From the NCBI GenBank assembly GCA_900197625.1, contig FZLS01000012.1, forward strand, positions 1 through 50,884: a DNA stretch of 50,884 bases, read 5' to 3'. The notes under the pieces were generated by a model, which was not told the origin of the DNA, did no database searches, and saw nothing but the letters and a program-made list of their open reading frames with translations. Made by a program: the position numbers and the translations under genes. Shown here piece after piece: positions 33,502 to 42,908 of this stretch; positions within the stretch are counted from its first letter, which is position 1, and every line of letters begins with the position of its first letter. The DNA is from Rhodobacteraceae bacterium Water-Bin34 (GTDB lineage: Bacteria > Pseudomonadota > Alphaproteobacteria > Rhodobacterales > Rhodobacteraceae).

Positions 33502-34572
33502 TTAAGCCTCTAACTGAAGAACATTAAGTGTTACTGTAATAGCCGTTGTGCCACCGCTTTTATTTCTTACTTTAACAGGTATGTTTGTTGTTGGTGTTGA
33601 TTCTAAATTATAACCAATTACACCAGGAGAGATCATTACTGTTTGAGCTCCGGTTGTAATTACTTCTGCAATAATACCTGAATCTGGAGCAGGATCTGTA
33701 GTTTCTAATCTTGAATTATCTGCACTACGTGCTGTGTTGGTAGCATAAATTGTTACCCAAGCTGCAGCTGATGTTGTGATTGTATATAATCCGTATCCTT
33801 TAAATCCTGTAATATCAATATCTGTTGATACTCCGTTTGCAATAGAAGCTGTTGCGGCTGACTTATCTGAACGAGATGGTAAACCACCTCCGCCACCAAC
33901 TTCTGATTGATTTGCTAATCTTACCCAAGAACCTGAGTGAGCAAAATATGCTGCGCCTGTTCCATGTACGTGTGCAAACATACCGTGATATGTTGAAGCA
34001 CTTGGTAAATCGCCTTCTGCAGAATATACGTTACCAAATAATACTTTATTGCCACCCATATCTAAATCTGCGCCAACTACCGCTGCAATTGCGTCAGAAT
34101 CTGAATATGAAGCGCCTGAACCTGCTTGATCTACCCACGCATAATCAGATCCATTCCAACTTAGAATTTTTCCTGATGGAGTAGATGAATTATTTAAATG
34201 AGCGTCTACATCAGCATTTGCATATGATCCACCGCCACTTGCTGCAGCAATCCAATCATAATCACTACCATCCCAGGATAAAATTTGACCTGAACTTGCA
34301 GTAGATGTATTTAAATGTACGTCAACGTCAGCATCTACATATGCTGAACCGCCGCCAGAACCACCAGCAGCAAAAGAGAAAGTACCGTCGCCGTTTGCCG
34401 TAAGCACCTGCCCATCTTCACCGTCTTCAATATCGAGATCTAGTAATGTTAAATCTCCAATATTGTCATACAGTTCAGTAAAGTTAGCATTGGTTTTCGA
34501 CATGGCTGAACGAATTGGATCACCCGTTCCGTCATTGGCTTCCTCGCCTATGTTAATTATTAATTTAGCCAT
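33502..34572 (-). CDS. Fibre-like virion protein with N-terminal attachment motif (356 aa)
   Basis: It begins MAKLIINIGEEANDGTGD and continues KTNANFTELY, an N-terminal motif shared by many marine phage fibre or virion proteins and thought to be an attachment segment. Two copies of a 32-residue repeat (DADVDVHLN...SGQILSWDGSDY and ANADVDAHLN...SGKILSWNGSDY) occupy residues 79-110 and 118-149, separated by Gly/Ser linkers. The C-terminal half is a beta-rich domain (SATASIANGVSTDIDITGF to the end). It follows the gp7/gpI-like gene and has a near-consensus late promoter 37 nt upstream. Its partner and receptor are unknown. Confidence 0.75.
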   Translation of the reverse strand: MAKLIINIGEEANDGTGDPIRSAMSKTNANFTELYDNIGDLTLLDLDIEDGEDGQVLTANGDGTFSFAAGGSGGGSAYVDADVDVHLNTSTASSGQILSWDGSDYDWIAAASGGGSYANADVDAHLNNSSTPSGKILSWNGSDYAWVDQAGSGASYSDSDAIAAVVGADLDMGGNKVLFGNVYSAEGDLPSASTYHGMFAHVHGTGAAYFAHSGSWVRLANQSEVGGGGGLPSRSDKSAATASIANGVSTDIDITGFKGYGLYTITTSAAAWVTIYATNTARSADNSRLETTDPAPDSGIIAEVITTGAQTVMISPGVIGYNLESTPTTNIPVKVRNKSGGTTAITVTLNVLQLEA

Positions 34573-34608
34573 GTGTACTCCTATAAGTTTTATATAGCTT
34601 TAATAGCT

Positions 34609-34616
34609 TATTTATT
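34609..34616 (-). promoter_or_regulatory. Near-consensus late promoter AATAAATA
   Basis: The minus strand reads AATAAATA, 7 of 8 bases of TATAAATA, starting 37 nt upstream of the 356-aa gene. The spacing equals that of the exact promoters at 4513, 20881 and 46101, which supports it despite the mismatch. It overlaps the stop of the gp7/gpI-like gene. Confidence 0.5.
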
Positions 34617-36949
34617 TAACCGTTATCGACAGTAAACGTAAGTGTATCGTCTACTGTATATACAAAATTGTCTGCCCTAACTGTTTGGTCGCCAGTATCT
34701 TGATTAGGACCAACAATAGGATCTCCACCTTTAACATAATCATCTTTACGTATTATTTGGAATCGAGATGAGACCTTAGGACCTGTTGTTTGTTCGTATG
34801 AAAATCTACCAAATAGTTTAGATCCTGCAAGGTGCATTGTATCTTTTACAACCTTATCATATTTCTTTTGATCTACCGTTGATTTAATTACATAAGAATA
34901 TTCTTGATAGTAATCACTATCTTGAACCTTCATATCTGAATCATAGTATTTAAATACTTTATCGATTGGATCAGTAAAATAACCATTGATATGAGAGCTT
35001 TTGCTTCCCCAGAATCCAGCTGTAATACCTTGTGTCCTTGCACTTAATATTCCACTTGCTTGAATTTCATCGAGATCATTAGTTAAAAATACAGTTTCTC
35101 CATCAATATAACCAAAGCCAGAGTTTCTTATTTCTGCTGCTTTAATTCTTCCTTCAGAGAATAATGTTCTGTTTTCAATATCGGCATTTAATCCAAACTT
35201 TTCAGAACCATAATCTCTATTAACTGCTAATATATCGTATTCATTACCTTTATGAACAAACTCTGCATTGGCTGCCGCTGTTCTTAATCCATAATAACTA
35301 TATGGTGTAACATATAAAATACCAGCATCATTATCAACTTTATTAATAACAGCAGTAGTACTCGTTAATGCTTGGGTAATTGTATCGCCAACTGAGAATG
35401 AGGCAGAGAAATTATCAACAATAATAATTTGATCGTATCTTTCAAACGCTGCCATTTGTTCATCTATTGCAATACTAAATGTATCATTAACATATTCTGA
35501 ACCAGGATTTATATTTTCAAAAGATTTAATAGTACCAATATCAAATGGTGTTAAATCGAATGCTTGATTTAAAGGTGTTGAAAGAGTTACTGGAGAAGCG
35601 GTACCTGACATTGGAATTAATGCCGGTGGAACTGCATTATAATCAGATGAGTTAATTGGTACTGCAGTAAAGTTTCCAACAATATCTGTAATTAAAGAAA
35701 CACTTTCAATGTTTTCTAACTCTTCTACTTTAACGTCAGTTATAACTCCTGTGTTTGCATATAAAGCACCAGGTGAAGAGTTATTTACTGCCGATACACC
35801 GAATATATCTCCGGTTCCATCTTCAGGATCATATGCAGTAATTGTAAAGTTATCAGGATTTCCGTTTTCGTCTTCGCGATTTATTGTAGAAATTGGTCTG
35901 CCAATTGCAAATGTATCGCCAGGTTCCATTTTAACGCCAACTGCAATAGAGTTTTGGCCTATAACTGTACCTTCATTACCTTGATTATCTCTTAATACTT
36001 CGAGTTCTCGGAATCTAAAATCTTCGTTTGGTAAAACAACAACTAAATCTGATACTAATAATTTTGTATTGTCAATTGTATAACCGAATCCACCGTCTTT
36101 AATAGTATAATCAACTGTACCAGTAAATTCAGTTTGCAATTCAGTTACAATCGCAGTACCGCCTTTACCGTATTCTGATTTAATATTAAAAATATCACCA
36201 ACGTTATTACCTGTGGTTCCACCATAATCTAAATCGATTGCAATTTCATTTGCTGAACCATTTAATTTACCAAAGGCAACATCTTCGCTTCCGATTCTAC
36301 ACATAATATCATCGAACTTAACGAATGTTCCTTTTGTTCCTGTAATATAAATGATAGGTGTTAATGTACCATTTAAATAAACAAAGTTAATTTTATCTAC
36401 GATAGCTTTTGCTTTAGAAATAGATCCATAAATGTTTCTACTTAATAAATCGTTATATTCATATCTTGATCCTAATCTCGATACAAAACTATTATTATTT
36501 GGAAGGATTTGTAAGTAAGTACCGGTTTTCCAAATAGAATCAGATGCTTTTAACATATACTTTGCAGGATACATTACTTGAATGTCTTCTTTATAGAACA
36601 TTCTAAAGAATAATATTAAACCTGCTTCTGTACCTTTTCGACGATATAAATCTAAAATATTACGTATAACAAATTTTACTGTTTTATCATCTTCAATTGG
36701 CGGCATATCTGCCATATATTTCTTCTTAAAGAAAATTAACATTTCAGAAAGAGTCGTACCAACATCTCTATATTCAAATAACCTACGTGAGTTATAAACA
36801 CCCATATTAGGCTGGGTTTCTACGAACTTATAATAATGTTCTACCATTGCAACTAGTTCAGACCCAAACTCTCTATAATAAGCAGGGAACTGTTGCGCGA
36901 TTTTAAACGCGATATTCTTTTCGACTAGATTAACGGTATTATCAGCCAT
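34616..36949 (-). CDS. gp7: Baseplate wedge protein, gp7/gpI-like (777 aa)
   Basis: The first 150 residues are helical: FPAYYREFGSELVAMVEHYY, then LFEYRDVGTT, FFKKKYMADMP and IRNILDLYRRKGTEAGLILF. A helical bundle ending in a YRRKGT-type motif is the hallmark of the gpI-like domain found in P2 gpI and at the start of T4-type wedge gp7. The rest (residues 170-777) is beta-rich with several repeated YG/GYID turns, and presumably forms the arm. T4 gp7 is 1032 aa. It sits directly after gp6 with no gap, as in T4 (6-7-8), which supports the call. The C-terminus does not resemble T4 by eye, so the gp7 name rests mainly on order and the N-terminal domain. Confidence 0.65.
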   Translation of the reverse strand: MADNTVNLVEKNIAFKIAQQFPAYYREFGSELVAMVEHYYKFVETQPNMGVYNSRRLFEYRDVGTTLSEMLIFFKKKYMADMPPIEDDKTVKFVIRNILDLYRRKGTEAGLILFFRMFYKEDIQVMYPAKYMLKASDSIWKTGTYLQILPNNNSFVSRLGSRYEYNDLLSRNIYGSISKAKAIVDKINFVYLNGTLTPIIYITGTKGTFVKFDDIMCRIGSEDVAFGKLNGSANEIAIDLDYGGTTGNNVGDIFNIKSEYGKGGTAIVTELQTEFTGTVDYTIKDGGFGYTIDNTKLLVSDLVVVLPNEDFRFRELEVLRDNQGNEGTVIGQNSIAVGVKMEPGDTFAIGRPISTINREDENGNPDNFTITAYDPEDGTGDIFGVSAVNNSSPGALYANTGVITDVKVEELENIESVSLITDIVGNFTAVPINSSDYNAVPPALIPMSGTASPVTLSTPLNQAFDLTPFDIGTIKSFENINPGSEYVNDTFSIAIDEQMAAFERYDQIIIVDNFSASFSVGDTITQALTSTTAVINKVDNDAGILYVTPYSYYGLRTAAANAEFVHKGNEYDILAVNRDYGSEKFGLNADIENRTLFSEGRIKAAEIRNSGFGYIDGETVFLTNDLDEIQASGILSARTQGITAGFWGSKSSHINGYFTDPIDKVFKYYDSDMKVQDSDYYQEYSYVIKSTVDQKKYDKVVKDTMHLAGSKLFGRFSYEQTTGPKVSSRFQIIRKDDYVKGGDPIVGPNQDTGDQTVRADNFVYTVDDTLTFTVDNG

Positions 36950-38746
36950 TTACTTAACCTCTACCATATTGATTGTTACATCATCGTCAAGTATAACAAA
37001 GATTCTTCCTGCAGGTGATGCAATATCATCATTGGCAGTAGTTACCATAATGCGTATTCCTGAACCTTTATAATTTGTTACTTTAAAGTCGACCAAGTTA
37101 ATCTCACCAGTTTTATAGTTTACAGTACCAGCAATTGGTTTAACAATTTGTGGATTTGCCAAATCTGAGGTGACAATCTGCATATTACCTAAACCATCAT
37201 CTTGAAGATATGAATCAACTCCATTAAATTCAAACACTCCACTTACAACGGCAGGTTTATAATCTGTAAATCCGTTTGAATCTTTGAATGGATATGGTTT
37301 AACAAGTTTTGCATAGAATTTAAATGATGGTGAAGATGAGATATTTAATGCCGGCGAATAAACAACATATGGACATACATTTATTTCGTTACTTAAAATT
37401 GCAATATCAGTAGCATCGATGTTTGAAGATAATTGAGATAGTCTTAATGTAGTATCAAAGTCATCTAAGTACGTAGTATTATATGATGATACTGCAGTTC
37501 TAATATTTGCTTCAAGTTCTCCAGCAGATTTCTTAGTAACTTTAGAATCGAATGAAACGTTTGCTTCAACACAACCGTAAATAAATTCTGATGCAATAAA
37601 TACTGGCTCAATACCAAGTGGGCTTTTTTCTTTTAAATATTTAATATATGCCGATGCAAGAACAGAAGATAAACCTTCTCTTCCTTCGCCTAGGTAAACT
37701 GAAATAGCAACTTTACCAAACTGTGGTGGATCTAATGTTTCACCACCATACGCTGCAACTGAATCAATCTCTGGGAAGTTTTGCTTTAATAAGATTTCAT
37801 AATCATTAGTTGTAACTGCTCTTTCTTGAATTTGTAAAGACTTAGGAGCAAAGTAACGAATGTTTTCTAATGTTTCTCGGTCTGCTCCACCCTGAGCTAT
37901 ATCTTTAGTAAGACACTCAATAGTTGCGGTAGGACTTACTGAGCCAAGATTAAACGCTTCCGCTCCATTTGCTTCGGTGCCTGATGTAATACGATATCTT
38001 ACTCGAATATCTTCGAATGCTTCGGGCTGTAAACCAAATACGTTATTACCAAAGTAAACTGTATAACGACCATCGTAATATGGTTCTACATAGAATACTT
38101 TATCTGTTGGTCCTACACCAAATAAATCATCTTTACGAATAAACTTATTTGCATCTTCTGTTGCTTCAGCATCTACGAATACTTCGATTGAATCTGTATC
38201 TGCGTTTTCGTTTGTAAGAATAACTCGTAGAATACCGTCATCACCAATAAAATAACCTTCTCTTTCAAATGATGATAACATTTCACCTTCAAAGATTTCT
38301 ACATTTTCCGCAACAAATGTTCCAACGTCAGTTTTACGAGCAACATATGTTTTATCGTTTACAAAGTTAAATTGTTGTCCTTGGAATGAAGTAGTGAAAT
38401 CAGAATATGCAGGAATTGTAACTGTTTGACCCACAATAGTTGTATCAACAATAGTAACTGTAACTAATGCTCTGGCTGATCGTCGTGATCTTGGTAGATA
38501 ATTAAGTTCTTTTGCATGAGACATCACTGAGTTTTTTAACACTGCTGAATCTAAGAACATTTCATTAACTGCCATATTTGTATAGAAGTTATTTTGGTAT
38601 GTGTTATAAGCCAAGACATCCAAGAACACTGACATGTTCGAACCTTCAAAGTTATAATCCTTGAACTGCGTCTGGCCTTTCAGATAGTTTTTAAATTGGG
38701 CTTTGATTGATTCAAAATCCAACTCTGAAATATTTAATTTAGCCAT
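36950..38746 (-). CDS. gp6: Baseplate wedge subunit gp6 (baseplate J-like, 598 aa)
   Basis: The N-terminus has DYNFEGSNMSVFLDVLAYNT, then NFYTNMAVNEMFLDSAVL and AKELNYLPRSRRSA, the conserved opening of T4-type gp6. The middle includes RVRYRITSGTEANGAEAFNLG and APKSLQIQERAVTTNDYE, typical baseplate-J motifs (RAVTxxDYE). Length is 598, against 660 in T4. gp6 forms the continuous ring of wedge dimers that holds the baseplate together and rearranges when the tail contracts. It is directly followed by the gp7/gpI-like gene and preceded by gp25, giving the wedge order 25-6-7. A strong ribosome site (AGAGGACACG) lies before the ATG. Confidence 0.92.
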   Translation of the reverse strand: MAKLNISELDFESIKAQFKNYLKGQTQFKDYNFEGSNMSVFLDVLAYNTYQNNFYTNMAVNEMFLDSAVLKNSVMSHAKELNYLPRSRRSARALVTVTIVDTTIVGQTVTIPAYSDFTTSFQGQQFNFVNDKTYVARKTDVGTFVAENVEIFEGEMLSSFEREGYFIGDDGILRVILTNENADTDSIEVFVDAEATEDANKFIRKDDLFGVGPTDKVFYVEPYYDGRYTVYFGNNVFGLQPEAFEDIRVRYRITSGTEANGAEAFNLGSVSPTATIECLTKDIAQGGADRETLENIRYFAPKSLQIQERAVTTNDYEILLKQNFPEIDSVAAYGGETLDPPQFGKVAISVYLGEGREGLSSVLASAYIKYLKEKSPLGIEPVFIASEFIYGCVEANVSFDSKVTKKSAGELEANIRTAVSSYNTTYLDDFDTTLRLSQLSSNIDATDIAILSNEINVCPYVVYSPALNISSSPSFKFYAKLVKPYPFKDSNGFTDYKPAVVSGVFEFNGVDSYLQDDGLGNMQIVTSDLANPQIVKPIAGTVNYKTGEINLVDFKVTNYKGSGIRIMVTTANDDIASPAGRIFVILDDDVTINMVEVK

Positions 38747-39163
38747 TTATCGTGTCCTCTCTAAGAATACATCTAGCTTAATCGGCTGCTGTACGTTTGT
38801 TATATAAAATACAATCTTGACTCGGACTGTATTATCGTCTATATTGGAAGTTGCTGTTACATCAATAAGTTCTGCTCTTGGCTCATATAATTCAATCGTG
38901 TTCCTTACTTGGTTTTGAATTAATATTAGAACTGCTGGTGTAATATTTTCGAATAATAAAGCATTAATATCGCCACCAATATTTGGCTGCATTAATCTTT
39001 CGCCACGGTCTGTAAGTATAAGATTTTTAATAGATTCTTTAACAGAATCTTCATCTTTCCAAACTGTTATATCTGAGGATACAGGACTAATCTCAAGATT
39101 CTTCTTAAAATCTTGATATAAATTAATTTTTTTAGTTTTAGCCGTAAATACGTTGGCTACCAT
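38747..39163 (-). CDS. gp25: Baseplate wedge subunit gp25 (138 aa)
   Basis: The central motif LTDRGERLMQPNIGGDINALLFE is the conserved gp25 core (ER...PxxGxxxxxLLFE), followed by the helix NITPAVLILIQNQVRNTIELYEPR and final strands ending in LDVFLERTR. Length (138) matches T4 gp25 (132). gp25 sits at the wedge base, stabilises the gp6/gp7/gp53 core bundle and starts sheath assembly; a related fold is used in type VI secretion (TssE). It lies 1 base from gp6 and 2 from the 537-aa gene. Confidence 0.93.
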   Translation of the reverse strand: MVANVFTAKTKKINLYQDFKKNLEISPVSSDITVWKDEDSVKESIKNLILTDRGERLMQPNIGGDINALLFENITPAVLILIQNQVRNTIELYEPRAELIDVTATSNIDDNTVRVKIVFYITNVQQPIKLDVFLERTR

Positions 39164-39165
39164 AA

Positions 39166-40779
39166 TTAGCTCCTGTTATCTTCTGAACGTTTGTCCCAGA
39201 ATTTTGATCTGCCTACATCCAAATGTATGGCTTTATCATGTAATCCTATTCCTCTAAATCCTTCTTTTCTTGCTAAAAGCTCAAACTCTCCTAATCGTTT
39301 AGGATCAAATCCTTTCCAAGTTAAAAGAACTGCATTACCATGTGTATAAGCTGTTGATTTATCTCCACCTATTTCTTGATTATATTGAACGCTTGTAAAT
39401 CCTTCTTTTAAAATCAACTTGCCATTAATTACATTTTCTTTTGTAGCTCTCTTGTGCAATCGTAAAAGCATAACCCTTAAATCTATATTAAGCATAGTCC
39501 AGCCTTCTGCAGCTGGTTTCATATCAAACACCCAATCGCCATCTACTTCTAATCTTGAATCATCACCAAATACAAGAGCGTCGAAATCAGGTAAGTCTCT
39601 ATATTCAAATGCAGAAATTGGTCTAAAATTGCCTGCTAAAGTAAATGCGTCTCTTGCTTTATTTATTTGTTCTCGTCTTGCCTCTTCGGATAATCTTGCA
39701 GCTCCGCCACGTATTGCTTCACCAGTAATCCTATTAGATGCGTTTGATAATGTATTAAATACTTCGTCATATCTATTAGCAAAATCATTAAGTGGATCTT
39801 TTAAACCATTAAGCAGTCCTTCAATACCCGTTGCAAGTCCACAAAGGCGAGATATTAAAAACATAATTTCTTCTATTGATGGATTTTCAAATAATCCTAC
39901 TGCGTAATTAATTAAGTTTTCAATTTTGTCTGTTATTCTCTTTGCTTCTTCTGGTCCACATACTGTTTGTAATGCTGTTTTCTTTTCTTCAGTATCTGCA
40001 ACTATTTTTGCTTGAACAGGACTTGTAATTGGACCAGTAATTGCTTCAACATTAAAGTTAGATATAGATCTACAGACTTTTTGAATAGTCTTTTCGATCA
40101 TCTCTTTAATTTTCTTTTTAATTGATTCAATTAATGCTTTAACTTTAATCTTCTCAAACAATGCTTTAATAGGATCTTCGATATTTTTAATCTTTTCAAT
40201 AAGTGCAAATACATCCTGTAATACACCATCAATAGTATCAAGTAAATCAAAGAATCCATTAATTGCTGCAAAGATATTATTAAACAATGAACAGAATCCA
40301 CCAAGAATACTTGTACTAAAATCACCGTTATAATAACCGTCAAGTTCAGATAAGAATCTTGGACCATTTGCATTTGAAGATTCAATTGCTGTTGCGGGAG
40401 TATAATTAGAACTTTCAAAGAATGATGCAACTTCTAAAGCAGTAAGCGGACCTTTTGCAATTCTAAAATTAAGAACTTCATAATCATTTCCGTTATTAGC
40501 TGCTAAAGCATCAAGTGTTGATTGTCTTTTAAAGAAGTCAGCATTTATTTTATCTACGGCTTCATAAAATGTTGTACTACCGTAAGTTTTAACCATACTA
40601 CTTAAAGAATTTCCGTTAGTATCTCCTTCAATAGTACCTTCAAACTGTTTTCTGAATGTTTCTATTTGAGCAGTAGTAAACTCTCCTCTGCCATTAACTG
40701 GATTACCGATATATGGTTTTGCTTGTTTATTTAAACAACTTCTACAAAGACCTTTTCCTGGTTTACATTCGCAAGCCAT
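39166..40779 (-). CDS. Virion protein with Cys-rich N-terminus and degenerate M15 peptidase-like C-terminus (537 aa)
   Basis: Residues 1-20 have four Cys (C3, C5, C12, C15, pattern CxC-x6-CxxC), a possible metal site. Residues about 160-350 are amphipathic helices (FFDLLDTIDGVLQDVFALIE and similar) with hydrophobic stretches. Residues about 445-530 align without gaps to the M15_3 peptidase core: N..IGGDKSTAYTHGNAVLL, then GIGLHDKAIHLDVG. The metal His and Asp of the usual SxHxxGxAxD motif are replaced by Tyr478 and Leu485, while His519 is kept, so zinc peptidase activity is doubtful. It lies between the gp5 spike and gp25, with one-base overlap with gp5. A hub-associated cell-wall-binding role is an inference. 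Confidence 0.72.
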   Translation of the reverse strand: MACECKPGKGLCRSCLNKQAKPYIGNPVNGRGEFTTAQIETFRKQFEGTIEGDTNGNSLSSMVKTYGSTTFYEAVDKINADFFKRQSTLDALAANNGNDYEVLNFRIAKGPLTALEVASFFESSNYTPATAIESSNANGPRFLSELDGYYNGDFSTSILGGFCSLFNNIFAAINGFFDLLDTIDGVLQDVFALIEKIKNIEDPIKALFEKIKVKALIESIKKKIKEMIEKTIQKVCRSISNFNVEAITGPITSPVQAKIVADTEEKKTALQTVCGPEEAKRITDKIENLINYAVGLFENPSIEEIMFLISRLCGLATGIEGLLNGLKDPLNDFANRYDEVFNTLSNASNRITGEAIRGGAARLSEEARREQINKARDAFTLAGNFRPISAFEYRDLPDFDALVFGDDSRLEVDGDWVFDMKPAAEGWTMLNIDLRVMLLRLHKRATKENVINGKLILKEGFTSVQYNQEIGGDKSTAYTHGNAVLLTWKGFDPKRLGEFELLARKEGFRGIGLHDKAIHLDVGRSKFWDKRSEDNRS

Positions 40780-42908
40780 TATCTTACCAACCCTCCACTG
40801 CCAATATTATCTCCACCCGATTTAACTTCATCAAGTACATTTAAGAATTGCTGTACTGAAGTAAGAGATCTATTGCCTGCTTCATCACCAGCATATTTAC
40901 TCTTACCTGCGTTTGGACCTGTTACCAACGGTAATGATGCCCATTCAGATGCAAGGTTATTTGCAAATTGTTCTCTTGACATTGTACCATCAAGGAATTT
41001 ACTTAAACCTCTTTGGTCAAGAAGAACAATAGCCATCTTGTCTTGATTTTCTGGACTGAATAAATCAGAAGCAGGTATACCAGCTCTTGTATATAATGGA
41101 TTACCTGGCCCAGTGGTAGAATCATTATTATAACCTCGTAAAGTATCTTCCATAATTTGATAACGACCTGATGCTTCTGATAGTTGAGTTTGATCAATGC
41201 TTTCTTGCCAATCTAAAACTTCTTGTATAGTCATTTTAGTAAGAGGTTTAGCTGGATATAATGATCTTGAAACAAGTCCTGATATATCGTCATAGCCTTC
41301 TGATTCTTTATTACCAATAAAATCAAGTAGTGGCGTAGCTGCAGTTTGAGTTGCTGCAGTAATTTCAGAAAGTACTGGTTTTGCCGGGAATTGAGATCCT
41401 CTTGTTTTTGCAGAGTAACCTGAACTACCTAATGAACCCATATCATAACGAGGACCAATAGATGTCTTTTTACCAACAGGCTCTGGAGCTTCAACGCCGC
41501 CTGCTCCCCAAGCAATTTCTGGTATTGCTGATCCAGGAATAAATGGTTTTTGCATTATCGGTGGTATCGCAAATTTTGGTGTTATAACTGCAGTAGTAAC
41601 TGCTGCAAGAGATGGTCTTGGTGGAACAGGTGGTGCAAGATTAACCATACCAGAACCAACATTAACAATTGGTCCACCAACGTTTGTTTGTACTCCACCG
41701 TTAATTGCCAAATCTATTCCAGCATCAATGTCTGTATTAATACCCGACGATATAAACGAGCTTCCAACTGATTTTACGTTCCAAGTTGTTGCTAACTGAT
41801 TAATTGCTAATGCACTTACGTTCATTTCAGCAATTGCTTGAATATTAACTTGTGTATTACCGCGTAAATGTAATTTATCTGTAGCATCTACTTGAATTTT
41901 TTCTGCCTTAATTGAAATAGCACCATACTTTGGAGGGAATCCACCACCTACAAGACCTGTAGATATATTTGTTTCTTTTGCAGATTTAATAGACATTGTA
42001 CCAACATTTGCGTCAAGTTTAACATCCGCTCCACGTACCTGAGCTTGTTCTGAAGCATTAATTGTTGCTTGTCCACCAACTGATAACATATAGTTACCGT
42101 GTACTTGTGTTTGTAAGTCACCTTCGACTTCTTCGATCTTATTACCTTTTACATAAACATATGAGTTGCCTAAAATAGTAACTGTACTCATACCGCCAAC
42201 AACGACATGTTGTTTTCTATCCATTACATCATAATGATCGCCTTTAGTTTTTTGCGTAGTAGTACCACGATCATCGATTTGAATAAAGGAACCAGATTTA
42301 TGATGGATCATAATTCTTTCTGCTCCAGGAGTATCATCTAATTCGATAGTATGAGAACCTGATTCAATAACTTTATTATGTGGATATTCAGTATCGTATG
42401 CTGCTCCTGGCTCATCCCATTGATATTCAGTACCACCAATAGGAACATTAACTGCTCTACCCATTTCTTGTTGAAGAACATATGAATCTTGAATATATTC
42501 ACCACGGGATAAATCGCTATTTGATGGTTTACCTGAGTCTTCAGGACCCGAACCTTTTGATAAAAGATCTCCATCCTTTGGAGGAATCCATCCCCAGCCA
42601 AATTTCTTTGGATCAATTTCATCTATTGCTTGTGTTGGAATAAGCCCAAGTATCATTGGTTGTTGGGCATCTCTACCGTCTAAGAACATTCCATATACCC
42701 AAGAGTTAACCTTAGGAACTACGTTTGGATCATATCCACCTTGAGCAACAATAGCCCAAGGAAGCATATCTGTGGGAACCTCATCAACTGTTCCGTGTAC
42801 TCCAAAGGCACGAACTCTCACTCTACCTTCTAATCGTTGGTCAACATTTCCTTCGATTACACCAATAAAAAATAGTGGATTTCTAATTCCTGCGCCGTGT
42901 TCATGCAT
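40779..42908 (-). CDS. gp5: gp5-like tail spike with C-terminal lambda R-like lytic domain (709 aa)
   Basis: Residues 1-110 form the OB-fold seen in gp5/gpV spikes (FFIGVIEGNVD, GRVRVRAFGVHG, LPWAIVAQ, VNSWVYGMFLDG). Residues about 190-450 are the triple-stranded beta-helix type repeat (ESGSHTIELDD, VVVGGMSTVTILGNSYVYVKGN, VHGNYMLSVGGQA). A Pro-rich linker follows. Residues about 529-700 resemble the lambda R transglycosylase: NKESEGYDD with candidate catalytic Glu537, SGRYQIM, FSPENQDKMA, and ASEWASLP. In T4 the lysozyme is a different family and is inserted between OB-fold and helix, so the architecture here is rearranged. The protein should pierce the outer membrane and cut peptidoglycan. 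It overlaps the gp27-like gene by one base, as expected for its hub partner. Confidence 0.85.
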   Translation of the reverse strand: MHEHGAGIRNPLFFIGVIEGNVDQRLEGRVRVRAFGVHGTVDEVPTDMLPWAIVAQGGYDPNVVPKVNSWVYGMFLDGRDAQQPMILGLIPTQAIDEIDPKKFGWGWIPPKDGDLLSKGSGPEDSGKPSNSDLSRGEYIQDSYVLQQEMGRAVNVPIGGTEYQWDEPGAAYDTEYPHNKVIESGSHTIELDDTPGAERIMIHHKSGSFIQIDDRGTTTQKTKGDHYDVMDRKQHVVVGGMSTVTILGNSYVYVKGNKIEEVEGDLQTQVHGNYMLSVGGQATINASEQAQVRGADVKLDANVGTMSIKSAKETNISTGLVGGGFPPKYGAISIKAEKIQVDATDKLHLRGNTQVNIQAIAEMNVSALAINQLATTWNVKSVGSSFISSGINTDIDAGIDLAINGGVQTNVGGPIVNVGSGMVNLAPPVPPRPSLAAVTTAVITPKFAIPPIMQKPFIPGSAIPEIAWGAGGVEAPEPVGKKTSIGPRYDMGSLGSSGYSAKTRGSQFPAKPVLSEITAATQTAATPLLDFIGNKESEGYDDISGLVSRSLYPAKPLTKMTIQEVLDWQESIDQTQLSEASGRYQIMEDTLRGYNNDSTTGPGNPLYTRAGIPASDLFSPENQDKMAIVLLDQRGLSKFLDGTMSREQFANNLASEWASLPLVTGPNAGKSKYAGDEAGNRSLTSVQQFLNVLDEVKSGGDNIGSGGLVR

